Shown here in pieces: positions 1 through 8,618 of a stretch of 15,017 nucleotides of DNA; position 1 is the stretch's first letter; every line of letters starts with the position of its first letter. Source of the stretch: Endozoicomonadaceae bacterium (GTDB taxonomy: Bacteria; Pseudomonadota; Gammaproteobacteria; Pseudomonadales; Endozoicomonadaceae); the NCBI GenBank assembly GCA_015163815.1, contig JAAOIJ010000012.1, forward strand, positions 1 to 15,017. Reading direction: 5' to 3'. The notes beneath the pieces are model-generated. The model worked only from the letters and a program-made list of their open reading frames with translations, searched no databases and was not told where the DNA came from. The position numbers and the translations under genes were made by a program.

Positions 1-2
1 AG

Positions 3-121
3 ATTGATAGGGCTTATCAACATTTAACTGCAGAAGCAAGCTCTTAAATTGATATCTTACTATCAAAGTATGATGTTATTCATGCCATAGGACAAGCATT
101 GAAAAGATCTCCTACAACGGT
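3..121 (+). pseudogene. possible broken coding remnant at window edge
   Basis: One plus frame entering from the left edge reads IDRAYQHLTAEASS and then stops (TAA at 45-47). The same frame resumes and reads on through DILLSKYDVIHAIGQALKRS, ending near a further stop soon after position 145. This could be the C-terminus of a gene lying left of the window followed by non-coding DNA, or a gene broken by a nonsense change. I do not recognise the sequence and cannot assign a family. Support is only the amino-acid composition and the single interrupting stop, so confidence is low. Confidence 0.2.
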
Positions 122-233
122 AGGCTTTCTTACAAACAATTGATAGTCAAAGAGAAAATGATGTCTTTTAAGTGCTCACCTCATCATTGAATGAGCCTGA
201 TAATAAAAAAGTGATTTTTGTAGCATATATTCA

Positions 234-267
234 ATCAGTCTATTTTTTTGAAAAAAATCAGACTGAT
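234..267. repeat. A/T-rich near-perfect hairpin
   Basis: The left arm 234-249 (ATCAGTCT followed by ATTTTTTT) is matched by the right arm 251-267 (AAAAAAAT, a single bulged C, AGACTGAT), with only about one base at the apex. It lies in the gene-free DNA before the asmA-like gene. It could end transcription arriving from the left, since both strands carry T-runs inside the stem, but there is no T-run after the stem as in a standard intrinsic terminator. The fold is seen directly; the role is inferred. Confidence 0.5.
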
Positions 268-360
268 CATGATGACATAAAATAGTTATTTTTATTAAAA
301 ATACAACTTGTATTAAAAGATTTCTTTTCATATTGCTTTAATTGTTAGATAATCAAGACA

Positions 361-374
361 ACATCATATGATGT
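361..374. promoter_or_regulatory. 14-bp perfect palindrome upstream of asmA-like gene
   Basis: ACATCATATGATGT is a perfect palindrome, followed at once by GATAAAAT, an A/T-rich -10-like stretch. It lies 90 bp before the ATG chosen for the asmA-like gene. A dyad of this size next to a promoter-like element could be an operator for a dimeric regulator. No good -35 at 16-18 bp was found; the best is TTGTTA at 342-347, 19 bp before TATGAT, which lies inside the palindrome. Confidence 0.3.
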
Positions 375-463
375 GATAAAATCTTTTTATTTGTACACAT
401 TTTTCTCAAAAATCACCAAGTCATTACCGTCTATTGAATAAAACAGATCAGGCTATTTCATCA

Positions 464-2248
464 ATGATAAAATGGATTAAGTTGTTTTTTAGTGTCACTA
501 TTCTCATTATGCTAGTTTTAGTGATTCTTCCATACGTCATACCTTTACATCACTATAAATCACAAATCACACAACTCATTCAAAATAAAACAGGTTATCG
601 TGTTTCTTTAAATGGAGAAATCATTTGGCATATACTGCCTAAACTGCATATTATTGCAAATGATATTATAATAGAACAAGAAGAAAAGCAAAAACTAGCA
701 ACTTTAGATCAGATAACATTTTCATTAAGCTGGCTTCCGTTACTCAAAAATACTTTACACTTTACAAAAATTGAATTAAACCAAGTCACGCTTGATATTA
801 TAAAAAATAAAGCAGGCCAATTCAATGTCATGCAAACTGCATTCGATACAATAAAAAATCCTGAAATCACAACCAACTCTCAACCCACTATACACTGGAA
901 AACGGAGCAATTAATTTGCAATACTGTCAACATTCACTATGAAAATCAACAAGAAAACAGAGTGGTTTTGATTAAAAATGCTTCAATCAATCTACATCTA
1001 TTACCTCATCATAAAAAACCAATATCTACCAATTTATCCCTTCAAATCATCAATCCTGATATTAAATTAGATATGCAATTAAAAAGTATAGGCAAGTTGG
1101 ATTTTGATAAAAATCACTATATATTAGATCAGATACAATTAACCTGTAAAACCTCTAATCAACAAACACCATTTGATTTAACAGGCCGACTATCCTTTAT
1201 AAATAATCAATTGCTGTTTGATTTAACAGGTTCAACTCTAAATCTTAAAGATTACTGGACTCCAGTTGAAAATACCACGATAGAGAGTTCAAAATTATTA
1301 CACTTATTACAACGTAATAAAACACAACCGCTTATTCCTATTCACTTCATTAAACATTTAAATACTGAAGGTTTTCTTAAACTGAACGCTTTAACAATAG
1401 ATGCAACAACACTGACAAATAGTAGCATTAATTTAAAAGCATTCGAGGGGATGATAACAATTTCTAATTTAGAAACGCATCTGTATGATGGCTTTCTCAA
1501 AGCAACCGCACAAATAAATACAAAAAGCGCGACACCCCAATACTTAGCTCAAGCCTCTATTACCGATATGAACATACAAAATATCACTGAAAATATCCAG
1601 ACACTACCTCAATGTACAGGCAAAGCTAATATCGATTTCAATTTACAATCACAAGGTATGACACAAACAGCTTTAACTTCTAATTTAAACGGTGTATTCA
1701 AAATACAAATAAATGATGGTTTATTTTTAAATTTCAGTATGGATCATATTGTATCTCAAGCGATTGAAAGCTTAAAAGGGCAAATATTATCTTCTTCAAA
1801 AAGTAAAATATTACCTGCTTCAAAAAATGATCATAGTCATTTCAAACAACTTAAATCTAGCTGGATTATTGAAAATGGTATTGCAAAAAATCGAGATTTT
1901 GTAGCCAATATGCATCAATTTACATTAACTGGAAATGGTCTTGTTAACTTAAAAAATAAAAAAATAGATTACTTTTTAACTGCAAAAATGATTTCAAATA
2001 ATAATCAAGAGCAAACTTCTCTTATAGCAGAAGAGTATTCAGATATTATTTTACCTATTCGATGTAAAAGTACTTGGTTTGGATTTAAGCGATCATTATG
2101 TGGCTTAGATTTTAATCGTTTAAAACGTGTCGCAGTCCCATTGATCAAACAAGTTATTCATAAAAAATTGGAAGACAAGTTAGATTTGGAAGTGAAGTCA
2201 AAACTAGAAAAATCTGAAGAACCTAAAGAATCTCAAGTAGATATCTGA
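464..2248 (+). CDS. AsmA family envelope protein
   Basis: AsmA-family proteins are inner-membrane-anchored periplasmic proteins of the bridge-like lipid-transfer superfamily and influence outer-membrane assembly and lipid balance. One N-terminal membrane segment (about residues 5-28 from this start) is followed by the family signature GYRVSLNGEIIWHILPKLHI. The C-terminal AsmA region has the typical 'leader' stretch LNGVFKIQINDGLFLNFSM, then GNGLVNLKNKKIDYFL and a closing LDF stretch before a charged tail. Length (594 aa) is close to E. coli AsmA (617). A TTG at 434 in the same frame would add ten residues. I chose ATG 464 because it places the membrane segment near the N-terminus, but neither site has a strong Shine-Dalgarno sequence. 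The 3' end overlaps truB convergently by 16 bp. Family is confident; it could be another AsmA paralogue, so no symbol is given. Confidence 0.85.
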   Translation: MIKWIKLFFSVTILIMLVLVILPYVIPLHHYKSQITQLIQNKTGYRVSLNGEIIWHILPKLHIIANDIIIEQEEKQKLATLDQITFSLSWLPLLKNTLHFTKIELNQVTLDIIKNKAGQFNVMQTAFDTIKNPEITTNSQPTIHWKTEQLICNTVNIHYENQQENRVVLIKNASINLHLLPHHKKPISTNLSLQIINPDIKLDMQLKSIGKLDFDKNHYILDQIQLTCKTSNQQTPFDLTGRLSFINNQLLFDLTGSTLNLKDYWTPVENTTIESSKLLHLLQRNKTQPLIPIHFIKHLNTEGFLKLNALTIDATTLTNSSINLKAFEGMITISNLETHLYDGFLKATAQINTKSATPQYLAQASITDMNIQNITENIQTLPQCTGKANIDFNLQSQGMTQTALTSNLNGVFKIQINDGLFLNFSMDHIVSQAIESLKGQILSSSKSKILPASKNDHSHFKQLKSSWIIENGIAKNRDFVANMHQFTLTGNGLVNLKNKKIDYFLTAKMISNNNQEQTSLIAEEYSDIILPIRCKSTWFGFKRSLCGLDFNRLKRVAVPLIKQVIHKKLEDKLDLEVKSKLEKSEEPKESQVDI

Positions 2249-3123
2249 TGTTCCATATTAATTAATCGCTTCGGTATCACCTGTTTTTCATTTTCATCAC
2301 ATCGGCCTAAACCAAAAAAATAATGATCATAATAAAGCCTCACAAAATGATGAGACATTGTTTGAGTTTGCTGAATACGTTGCCCTTGTCGTAATAAATC
2401 ATATTCCATTTGATTAACAGCATACTTAGGGAAAAGTGATAAAGCACTATCTATCGGTCGCATACACTGCTGAGATCCTATTTTTGCATATTGCGCTAAG
2501 ACTTCTATTGTATAACTCTGTGACACATCATATTGCCCAACTTGCGTTCGACGCAATGCTGTCACATGTGCACAGCTTCCTAAATACGCAGCAATATCTT
2601 CGATTAACACACGAATATAAGTGCCTTTTGAACAGGTTACTTTTAATATGAGTTCTGGAAAGGAAAAATGGAGTAATTTTAATTGGTGAATGAGAATACG
2701 ACGTGGTGCTCTTGGAATACTTTGGCCTTTTCGGGCTAATAGATATAAAGGTTTTCCTTGATGTTTTAATGCAGAATACATCGGCGGGACTTGTTTAGAT
2801 TCTCCTGTAAAATGCTGAACAGCTTCTACAATTTTCTCTATTTTTATGGCAGTATTCATTTGTTTTAAGATGTCACCTTCAGCATCGCCGGTTGTGGTTT
2901 GAATCCCAAATTTTGCTGTCACTTGATATGTTTTATCTGAATCTAATAAATACTGTGAAAACTTAGTTGCTTCTCCAATACACAGCGGCAAAACACCTGT
3001 TGCTAAAGGGTCCAAACTGCCAGTATGACCGGCTTTTTTAACATGAAAAAGGTGTTTAACTTGTTGCAAAACAGCATTAGATGAACAACCTTTCGGTTTA
3101 TCTAATAAAATAAGGCCATGCAT
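2233..3123 (-). CDS. truB: tRNA pseudouridine(55) synthase TruB
   Basis: TruB converts U55 of the tRNA T-loop to pseudouridine and also helps tRNA fold. The N-terminus GLILLDKPKGCSSN is the TruB start motif. The catalytic motif GHTGSLDPLATG holds the nucleophile Asp38. The following GEATKFSQYLLDSDKTY and the later CSKGTYIRVLIEDIA are conserved family blocks. The remaining C-terminal part would correspond to a PUA-like domain but is divergent. At 296 aa it is near the usual length (E. coli 314). The ATG shares its A with the last base of the rbfA stop (TAATG), so translation is probably coupled. It is the last gene of the operon; rpsO and pnp do not follow, and instead its 3' end overlaps the asmA-like gene from the opposite strand. 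Confidence 0.97.
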   Translation of the reverse strand: MHGLILLDKPKGCSSNAVLQQVKHLFHVKKAGHTGSLDPLATGVLPLCIGEATKFSQYLLDSDKTYQVTAKFGIQTTTGDAEGDILKQMNTAIKIEKIVEAVQHFTGESKQVPPMYSALKHQGKPLYLLARKGQSIPRAPRRILIHQLKLLHFSFPELILKVTCSKGTYIRVLIEDIAAYLGSCAHVTALRRTQVGQYDVSQSYTIEVLAQYAKIGSQQCMRPIDSALSLFPKYAVNQMEYDLLRQGQRIQQTQTMSHHFVRLYYDHYFFGLGRCDENEKQVIPKRLINMEHQIST

Positions 3124-3530
3124 TATGAAGTTTTATGTTTTAATAATTCAGGTTCAACCAATAAATCTTCTGCTCGAACTTGATTAATTAAGCTTGTTAA
3201 ATAACATCCTGTATCTAAGCTTTTATCATAATGAAATCGCAATTCTGGCACTCGGCGCAAGCGCAACATGCGTCCTAGTTTAGATCGAAAATAAGCGACA
3301 GCTTGATTTAATACAGGCAAAATTTCATCAGATGTAGGATGGTTTAATTGATGATCAAACGACATGCAAGTTACATAAATATCAGCATAAGCCAAGTTTG
3401 CAGACACTTTCACTGAGTTAACCGTGACTAAATTCAATCGTGGATCTTGCACTTCAAATCTTAAAATAGAGGCTAAATCTCGCTGTATTTGATCTGAAAC
3501 ACGTTGTGATCTAAAAGATTCTCTTGGCAT
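3123..3530 (-). CDS. rbfA: 30S ribosome-binding factor RbfA
   Basis: RbfA is a small KH-fold protein that binds immature 30S subunits, helps 5'-end maturation of 16S rRNA, and is needed for cold adaptation in E. coli. The N-terminus SFRSQRVSDQIQRDLASILR, then VQDPRLNLVTVNSVKVSANLAYADIYVT, matches the family; the second stretch is the KH-like core. The 135-aa length equals the E. coli protein (133). It starts 37 bp after infB and ends in a one-base overlap with truB (TAATG). The Shine-Dalgarno is weak (GTGAG about 9 nt before ATG), which suggests readthrough expression from the operon. Confidence 0.96.
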   Translation of the reverse strand: MPRESFRSQRVSDQIQRDLASILRFEVQDPRLNLVTVNSVKVSANLAYADIYVTCMSFDHQLNHPTSDEILPVLNQAVAYFRSKLGRMLRLRRVPELRFHYDKSLDTGCYLTSLINQVRAEDLLVEPELLKHKTS

Positions 3531-3567
3531 ACAACTGGACTCACATGCATCATGATTGATGAATAAT

Positions 3568-5988
3568 TTACTCTAAACTACGTTCTATTTCTATCATTTT
3601 ATAAACTTCAATTTTATCGCCTACTTTGACATCATTATATCCTTTGACACCAATACCACATTCAATACCATGCTTTACTTCATTCACATCATCTTTGTAA
3701 CGACGCAATGATTCTAATTCGCCCGAATAAATAACAATATCTTCACGTAAAACACGAATACGTTCATTGCGATAAATAATACCTTCGATTACCATGCAAC
3801 CTGCAATGGCGCCTATTTTAGGAGCATTAAAGACATCTCGAACTTCCGCAACACCGATAATATTTTCTCGCAATTCAGATTTTAATAATCCAGATAATGC
3901 TGCTTTCATATCAGAAATAATATCATAAATAACACTATAATAACGTAAATCCAGTCCTTCATTTTCTATAATACGACGCGCGATACTATCAGCTCGCACA
4001 TTAAAACCAATCACAATAGCAGAGGAAGCTAAAGCTAAATGTGCATCAGTTTCAGTAATACCACCCACACCACCAGAAATCACTTGCACAATCACTTCTT
4101 TATTGCCTAATTCGCGCAATGCATGTGTAATCGCTTCCAGAGATCCTTTGACATCAGTTTTTAAAACAACTTTCAAGATTAAAACAGATACTTCTGTCAT
4201 ATCTTTGAACATATTTTCTAATTTAGCAGCTTGTTTAGTCGCTAATTTTACTTCACGATATTTGCCTTGCCTAAATAATGCAATCTCTCTTGCTTTTCTT
4301 TCATCTTGCACAACCAGCACAGGATCACCTGAATTAGGCACACCATCTAACCCTAGGATTTCTACAGGTGTAGACGGGCCGGCTTGATCACGAAATGCTT
4401 TATCTTCATTCATCATAGCGCGAACACGACCATACTGATGACCTACTAAAATACAGTCTCCTTTGCATAATAAACCTGATTTCACTAAAATGGAGGCAAC
4501 AGGACCTCTACCTTTATCCAATCGAGATTCTAAAACAATCCCTTTTGCAGGACCTGTATTCACCGCTTTCAGTTCTAAAACTTCAGCTTGTAATAAGATG
4601 GCATCTAATAAGTCAGGAATACCTTCACCGGTTAAAGCTGAAACACCAATAAATTGAACGTCACCACCCCAGTCTTCTGCTAATACATTGCGTCGACTTA
4701 ATTCATTTTTAATCCGTTCAATATCGGCATCAGGCTTGTCAATTTTGTTCACAGCAACAATTAAAGGCACGTCAGCAGCAATAGCATGCTGAATAGCTTC
4801 TTCTGTTTGCGGCATAACACCATCATCTGCAGCAACAACTAATATCACAATATCAGTCGCTTGAGCACCTCGCGCACGCATTGCCGTAAATGCCGCATGA
4901 CCTGGTGTATCTAAAAAGCAGAAAACACCGTTATCGGTTTTAAGTTGATAAGCGCCTATATGCTGCGTAATACCACCAGCTTCTCCAATTTGAATACGAC
5001 TACTTCTAATATAATCTAATAAAGAAGTTTTTCCATGATCAACATGCCCCATGACAGTGATAACAGGCGCACGCGATACACTTTTATCATTTGATATATC
5101 TTCAGACGAATCGTTTAAAATTTCTTCAATAGCATTGGCATTCACAACTTTTGGATTATGACCCATTTCTTCAACAACAACTAAAGCAGTTTCTTGATCA
5201 ATGACTTGGTTGATAGTGACCATGGTGCCTAGCTTAAACATAAACTTCACAACATCTGACGCTTTAACAGCCATACGTTGCGCTAATTCACCCACTGCAA
5301 TCGTTTCAGGTACAGCAACATCTCGTATAATAGGAATAGTTGGTTTATTAAACCTTTGCTCCAATGCTTTAGATCGAAAGGTTTTCCGTGATCTAACTTC
5401 TTCTTGCTGCCATTCTTTTCGGCCTCGTTTGGCTGAGGAATCTCGATCATTATAACGAGCATCTTTTCTTCGCTTCCCAGATGAACGATGCGATTTATCA
5501 TTTTTAGCATCATTACTAGGCGCTGAATTCATTGGTTTACTGTCAATAGCTGGCTGTGTGAAATTTTTCTGCGTCGATCCTTCTGGTTTTTTTGATGCAA
5601 CAAGTGAACGAGGTGTATTTGTTTTATATTTAGATTGCTGAGACAATGATGTCTCTGGTTTTTTATCTTCATTTTTAATTAAAGTTCGTTTTTTACGCAC
5701 TTCAACATTGACAATTTTTCGATTCCCAGCACTATCTGACACTTTAATAGTTTGCTGCATTTTTTTAGTAAAAATAATACGCTGCGTTTCTTCGACAACA
5801 TCTTGCTTATTTGAAGATAAATGTCCATGCGTTTTTTTCAGATAATCGAGCAATGCATTTTTATCTACATTTGAAACCACTTCATTAGGATCACAATGCT
5901 TTAAACCTGCATCATGCATTTGGGTAAGCAATTGCTCTACCGGAGTCCCAACGACATTGGCGAGTTGCTCAACTGTTACATCCGCCAT
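3568..5988 (-). CDS. infB: translation initiation factor IF-2
   Basis: IF2 is the GTPase that brings formyl-Met-tRNA to the 30S subunit and promotes subunit joining. Domains in order: an N-terminal IF2_N fold (1-50), a long Lys/Arg/Ser/Asn-rich linker (about 60-215), a second IF2_N-like segment (about 220-285), the G domain, then domains II to IV. G motifs are complete: G1 GHVDHGKT 314-321, switch II DTPGH 360-364, G4 NKID 414-417, and G5 SAL near 451. At 806 aa it is shorter than E. coli IF2-alpha (890), the difference lying in the linker. ATG 5988 is preceded by AGGAG about 6 nt upstream, the clearest ribosome site in the operon. It lies 26 bp after nusA, in the standard nusA-infB order. 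Confidence 0.98.
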   Translation of the reverse strand: MADVTVEQLANVVGTPVEQLLTQMHDAGLKHCDPNEVVSNVDKNALLDYLKKTHGHLSSNKQDVVEETQRIIFTKKMQQTIKVSDSAGNRKIVNVEVRKKRTLIKNEDKKPETSLSQQSKYKTNTPRSLVASKKPEGSTQKNFTQPAIDSKPMNSAPSNDAKNDKSHRSSGKRRKDARYNDRDSSAKRGRKEWQQEEVRSRKTFRSKALEQRFNKPTIPIIRDVAVPETIAVGELAQRMAVKASDVVKFMFKLGTMVTINQVIDQETALVVVEEMGHNPKVVNANAIEEILNDSSEDISNDKSVSRAPVITVMGHVDHGKTSLLDYIRSSRIQIGEAGGITQHIGAYQLKTDNGVFCFLDTPGHAAFTAMRARGAQATDIVILVVAADDGVMPQTEEAIQHAIAADVPLIVAVNKIDKPDADIERIKNELSRRNVLAEDWGGDVQFIGVSALTGEGIPDLLDAILLQAEVLELKAVNTGPAKGIVLESRLDKGRGPVASILVKSGLLCKGDCILVGHQYGRVRAMMNEDKAFRDQAGPSTPVEILGLDGVPNSGDPVLVVQDERKAREIALFRQGKYREVKLATKQAAKLENMFKDMTEVSVLILKVVLKTDVKGSLEAITHALRELGNKEVIVQVISGGVGGITETDAHLALASSAIVIGFNVRADSIARRIIENEGLDLRYYSVIYDIISDMKAALSGLLKSELRENIIGVAEVRDVFNAPKIGAIAGCMVIEGIIYRNERIRVLREDIVIYSGELESLRRYKDDVNEVKHGIECGIGVKGYNDVKVGDKIEVYKMIEIERSLE

Positions 5989-6014
5989 TTCACTTCTCCT
6001 CTCCAGTATCCCGA

Positions 6015-7511
6015 TTAATTCGCTTCATCAAACCAACATATATTACGTGCTTTCATAATTAAGTCGGCAGTTTGTTCAGCGTCTAACTCTTGAATTTCTG
6101 CAAGGTCATCACGACTGGATTCAGCTAATAATTGTAAAGTTGTAATCCCATTTTTTCTTAGCAAATCTGCTAATTCAACTGTCATACTTTCAATCGAAAA
6201 TAAAGTGTATTGAGAAGAATCTGTTTCAGTTATGGCTTTGTCTTCTTCAGGCTTAACTAATAGCAGTGCTTTTTTTGCTTTTTCCTGAAGGGATTGAATA
6301 AGCTCTATATTCAATTCTTCAATTTCTAATAATTCATCTTGAGGTAAATAAGCCATTTCCTCTAAAGAGGAAATGCCACCTTTGACTAAATTAATAGCTA
6401 ATTCTGAATCAAGATGTAATAATTTTTTCAGCATTTCACAATGCCCTTCATCTTCAGTTTCTTGTTTTGTTTTTGCTTCTGCTTCTGTCATAACATTCAA
6501 TAACCAACCGGTTAATTCACTAGCTAATCGAACATTTTGACCACCGCGACCAATTGCTTGTGCTAAATTACCATCATCAACTGCAACATCCATAGTCTTC
6601 TTATCTTCATCTACAATAATGGAAGCAACTTCAGCAGGCTGCATAGAATTAATCACAAACTGCGCAGGATTTTCATCCCATAAAACAATATCAATACGTT
6701 CATTTTGTAATTCACTAGAAACCGCTTGCACTCTTGCGCCACGCATACCAACACAAGCACCTACCGGATCAATACGCCCGTCATTTGTTTTGACAGCAAT
6801 TTTAGCTCGCGACCCTGGGTCTCGCGATATACCTTTAATTTCAATAATTTCTTCTGATATTTCTGGTACTTCTAAAGCAAACAATTCAAATAACATTTCT
6901 GAACAAATTCGACTTAACAGTAATTGTGGAAAACGGCCTATTTCTGAAATTTCTAACAATAAAGCACGCACTCTAGTCCCTGTACGTAATACTTCTTTCG
7001 GAATCATATCTTCTTTTTTTAAAATTGCCTCAGAATTATTTCCTAAATCAATCAGATAACCTTCTTTAATTGATTTTTTAACAGTCCCTGTAATTAATTT
7101 CCCTAATTGACTACGATATGACTCAACCATTTGACGTCGTTCAGCTTCTCTGACTTTTTGCACAATCACTTGCTTCGCTGTTTGTGCTGCAATTCGGCCA
7201 AATTCAATCGATGGAATATGTTCATCAAAAAAATCACCGCAAGTCAATTGTTGATCTGTTTCTTTTAAATCACTCATTTTCATTTGCAGTTGATCATTAT
7301 CGAACAGATTGTCTTCAACTAATTCCCAACAGCGAAATGTATTATAATCCCCTGTTTTACGATCAATAGAAACTTTAATATGCACATCCATTTTATATCG
7401 TTTTTTAATCACGGTGGCTAGCGCAAGCTCAATGGCCTCAAAAATAACGTCAGCAGGAACGTTTTTTTCATGAGAAACTGAATTCACCACTAAAAGTATT
7501 TCTTTTCCCAT
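6015..7511 (-). CDS. nusA: transcription termination/antitermination factor NusA
   Basis: NusA binds RNA polymerase, controls pausing and intrinsic/Rho termination, and joins rrn antitermination complexes. Domains: polymerase-binding N-terminal domain (MGKEILLVVNSVSHEK onward), S1 domain (about 140-200, with GTVKK...LIDLGNNSEA), KH1 (GMRG 255-258), KH2 (GRGGQN 321-326), and two acidic repeats to the C-terminal ICWF, as in E. coli. The open frame begins 8 codons earlier at 7535, but ATG 7511 has GAGG 5 nt upstream and aligns with the E. coli start, so I use it; length is then 498 aa against 495. It sits between rimP (67 bp upstream) and infB. The C-terminal acidic repeats suggest the gammaproteobacterial form. 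Confidence 0.97.
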   Translation of the reverse strand: MGKEILLVVNSVSHEKNVPADVIFEAIELALATVIKKRYKMDVHIKVSIDRKTGDYNTFRCWELVEDNLFDNDQLQMKMSDLKETDQQLTCGDFFDEHIPSIEFGRIAAQTAKQVIVQKVREAERRQMVESYRSQLGKLITGTVKKSIKEGYLIDLGNNSEAILKKEDMIPKEVLRTGTRVRALLLEISEIGRFPQLLLSRICSEMLFELFALEVPEISEEIIEIKGISRDPGSRAKIAVKTNDGRIDPVGACVGMRGARVQAVSSELQNERIDIVLWDENPAQFVINSMQPAEVASIIVDEDKKTMDVAVDDGNLAQAIGRGGQNVRLASELTGWLLNVMTEAEAKTKQETEDEGHCEMLKKLLHLDSELAINLVKGGISSLEEMAYLPQDELLEIEELNIELIQSLQEKAKKALLLVKPEEDKAITETDSSQYTLFSIESMTVELADLLRKNGITTLQLLAESSRDDLAEIQELDAEQTADLIMKARNICWFDEAN

Positions 7512-7578
7512 ACTAGCCTCATCGTTCAGAAACAAACATATACATCATGCTTGTTTTCAAATATCATCCAAAAAAATA

Positions 7579-8040
7579 TTAAAAACAGGGAACAAGATGT
7601 GCTTGCTCAATTAAATCAAATGGAAACAAAAATTCATCTTCGTTACAACGCAATACAATTTCATCATTTTCTTTATGCGTATCAAATAAAATACCTTTAA
7701 ATTGTCTTTGTCCTTCGTATGGTGCCTTTAATAGCAATTTGACCTGTTGACCTAAATGCTTTTCATATTGAGCAAATGTAAACAATATACAGTCTAAACC
7801 AGGCGATGATACTTCTAATTGATAACGATCGGGAATTAAATCTTCCACATCAAAATAAGCAGTCAATTCTCGACTGACTGCTGCGCAATCTTCTATTTTA
7901 ATACCGTCATTCTTTTCAATAAATACTTGTAATAATCGAGCCTGCCAACGCACACCCCATAATTCACAATCCATTGACTCAATAATCGGTTTAATGTCCT
8001 GCTGAATACGCGTTACCAAATCAGTCAATTTAATCTCCAT
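7579..8040 (-). CDS. rimP: ribosome maturation factor RimP
   Basis: RimP binds the 30S subunit and is needed for its late assembly. The sequence shows the family pattern: IESMDCELWGVRWQ near the N-terminus, then IEDCAAVSRELTAYFD and the signature RYQLEVSSPGLD, followed by an SH3-like C-terminal half (LGQQVKLLLK onward). At 153 aa it matches the usual 150-155 aa. It is the first protein gene of the operon. No clear Shine-Dalgarno precedes the ATG. An extended -10-like element (TG, one base, TATAAA; 8051-8059) lies so close that it would give a nearly leaderless mRNA, so the true promoter may be further upstream in the A/T-rich stretch to 8100. Confidence 0.95.
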   Translation of the reverse strand: MEIKLTDLVTRIQQDIKPIIESMDCELWGVRWQARLLQVFIEKNDGIKIEDCAAVSRELTAYFDVEDLIPDRYQLEVSSPGLDCILFTFAQYEKHLGQQVKLLLKAPYEGQRQFKGILFDTHKENDEIVLRCNEDEFLFPFDLIEQAHLVPCF

Positions 8041-8102
8041 GCTTTATTATTTTATAACATGTTTTTATATATTTACTACGTATAAGACATAACTTGTAGC
8101 AC

Positions 8103-8131
8103 AAAAAAAAGGGCTCCATGGCCCACTTTTT
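8103..8131 (-). terminator. intrinsic terminator between tRNA-fMet and rimP
   Basis: Read on the minus strand, GGGC CATGGA GCCC (8124-8111) forms a short GC hairpin flanked by AAAAAGT before and eight T after (8110-8103). This is a good intrinsic terminator for transcripts coming from the tRNA, about 130 bp downstream of the tRNA 3' end. The opposite direction has a weaker T-run (8127-8131). It implies that rimP and the genes after it have their own promoter. Confidence 0.7.
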
Positions 8132-8260
8132 AATCATTCCTTTTGTTTGATTCTAATCAAACTATCATTCAAAACAAACACTAAATCAAAAAATATAATG
8201 AATGTATTCAGTATCATGTTGTAAAAAAATAAACTACATCAATCATGATCCATCTAAAAC

Positions 8261-8337
<77 letters not shown>

Positions 8338-8385
8338 CTAACATCTGCATTTGTAATAAAAATATCCATATAAAGAACTGAAATC

Positions 8386-8414
8386 ATTCTAGGACTATTA
8401 TAGTTGGAAGTCAA
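8386..8414 (-). promoter_or_regulatory. sigma-70 promoter for tRNA-fMet
   Basis: On the minus strand, -35 TTGACT (8414-8409), a 17-bp spacer and -10 TAGAAT (8391-8386) form a near-consensus promoter. The predicted start is near 8379, giving a leader of about 40 nt before the tRNA. Spacing and sequence make this one of the strongest promoters in the window. No GC-rich discriminator of the stringent type is visible. Confidence 0.8.
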
Positions 8415-8618
8415 TATTTTTTAAGATATATACTCAAAATATCACTAAAATCCTAACTTATTAAAGCCTGATTCCTATCTTCATGCATGACATAAAAATG
8501 AAAATATAACCTATTTTCATATAATATATTGATTTAAAAAAATATTAATCAAATTGACTGTTATCATACCTAACCAAATATATAATGGGTAGCGGGTTAT
8601 TGACAGTCTCATCTTGTC

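Noticed and set aside
4103..5513. Open frames on both strands inside infB
   Set aside because: They are in shifted frames of a well-supported IF2 gene and show no family motifs.
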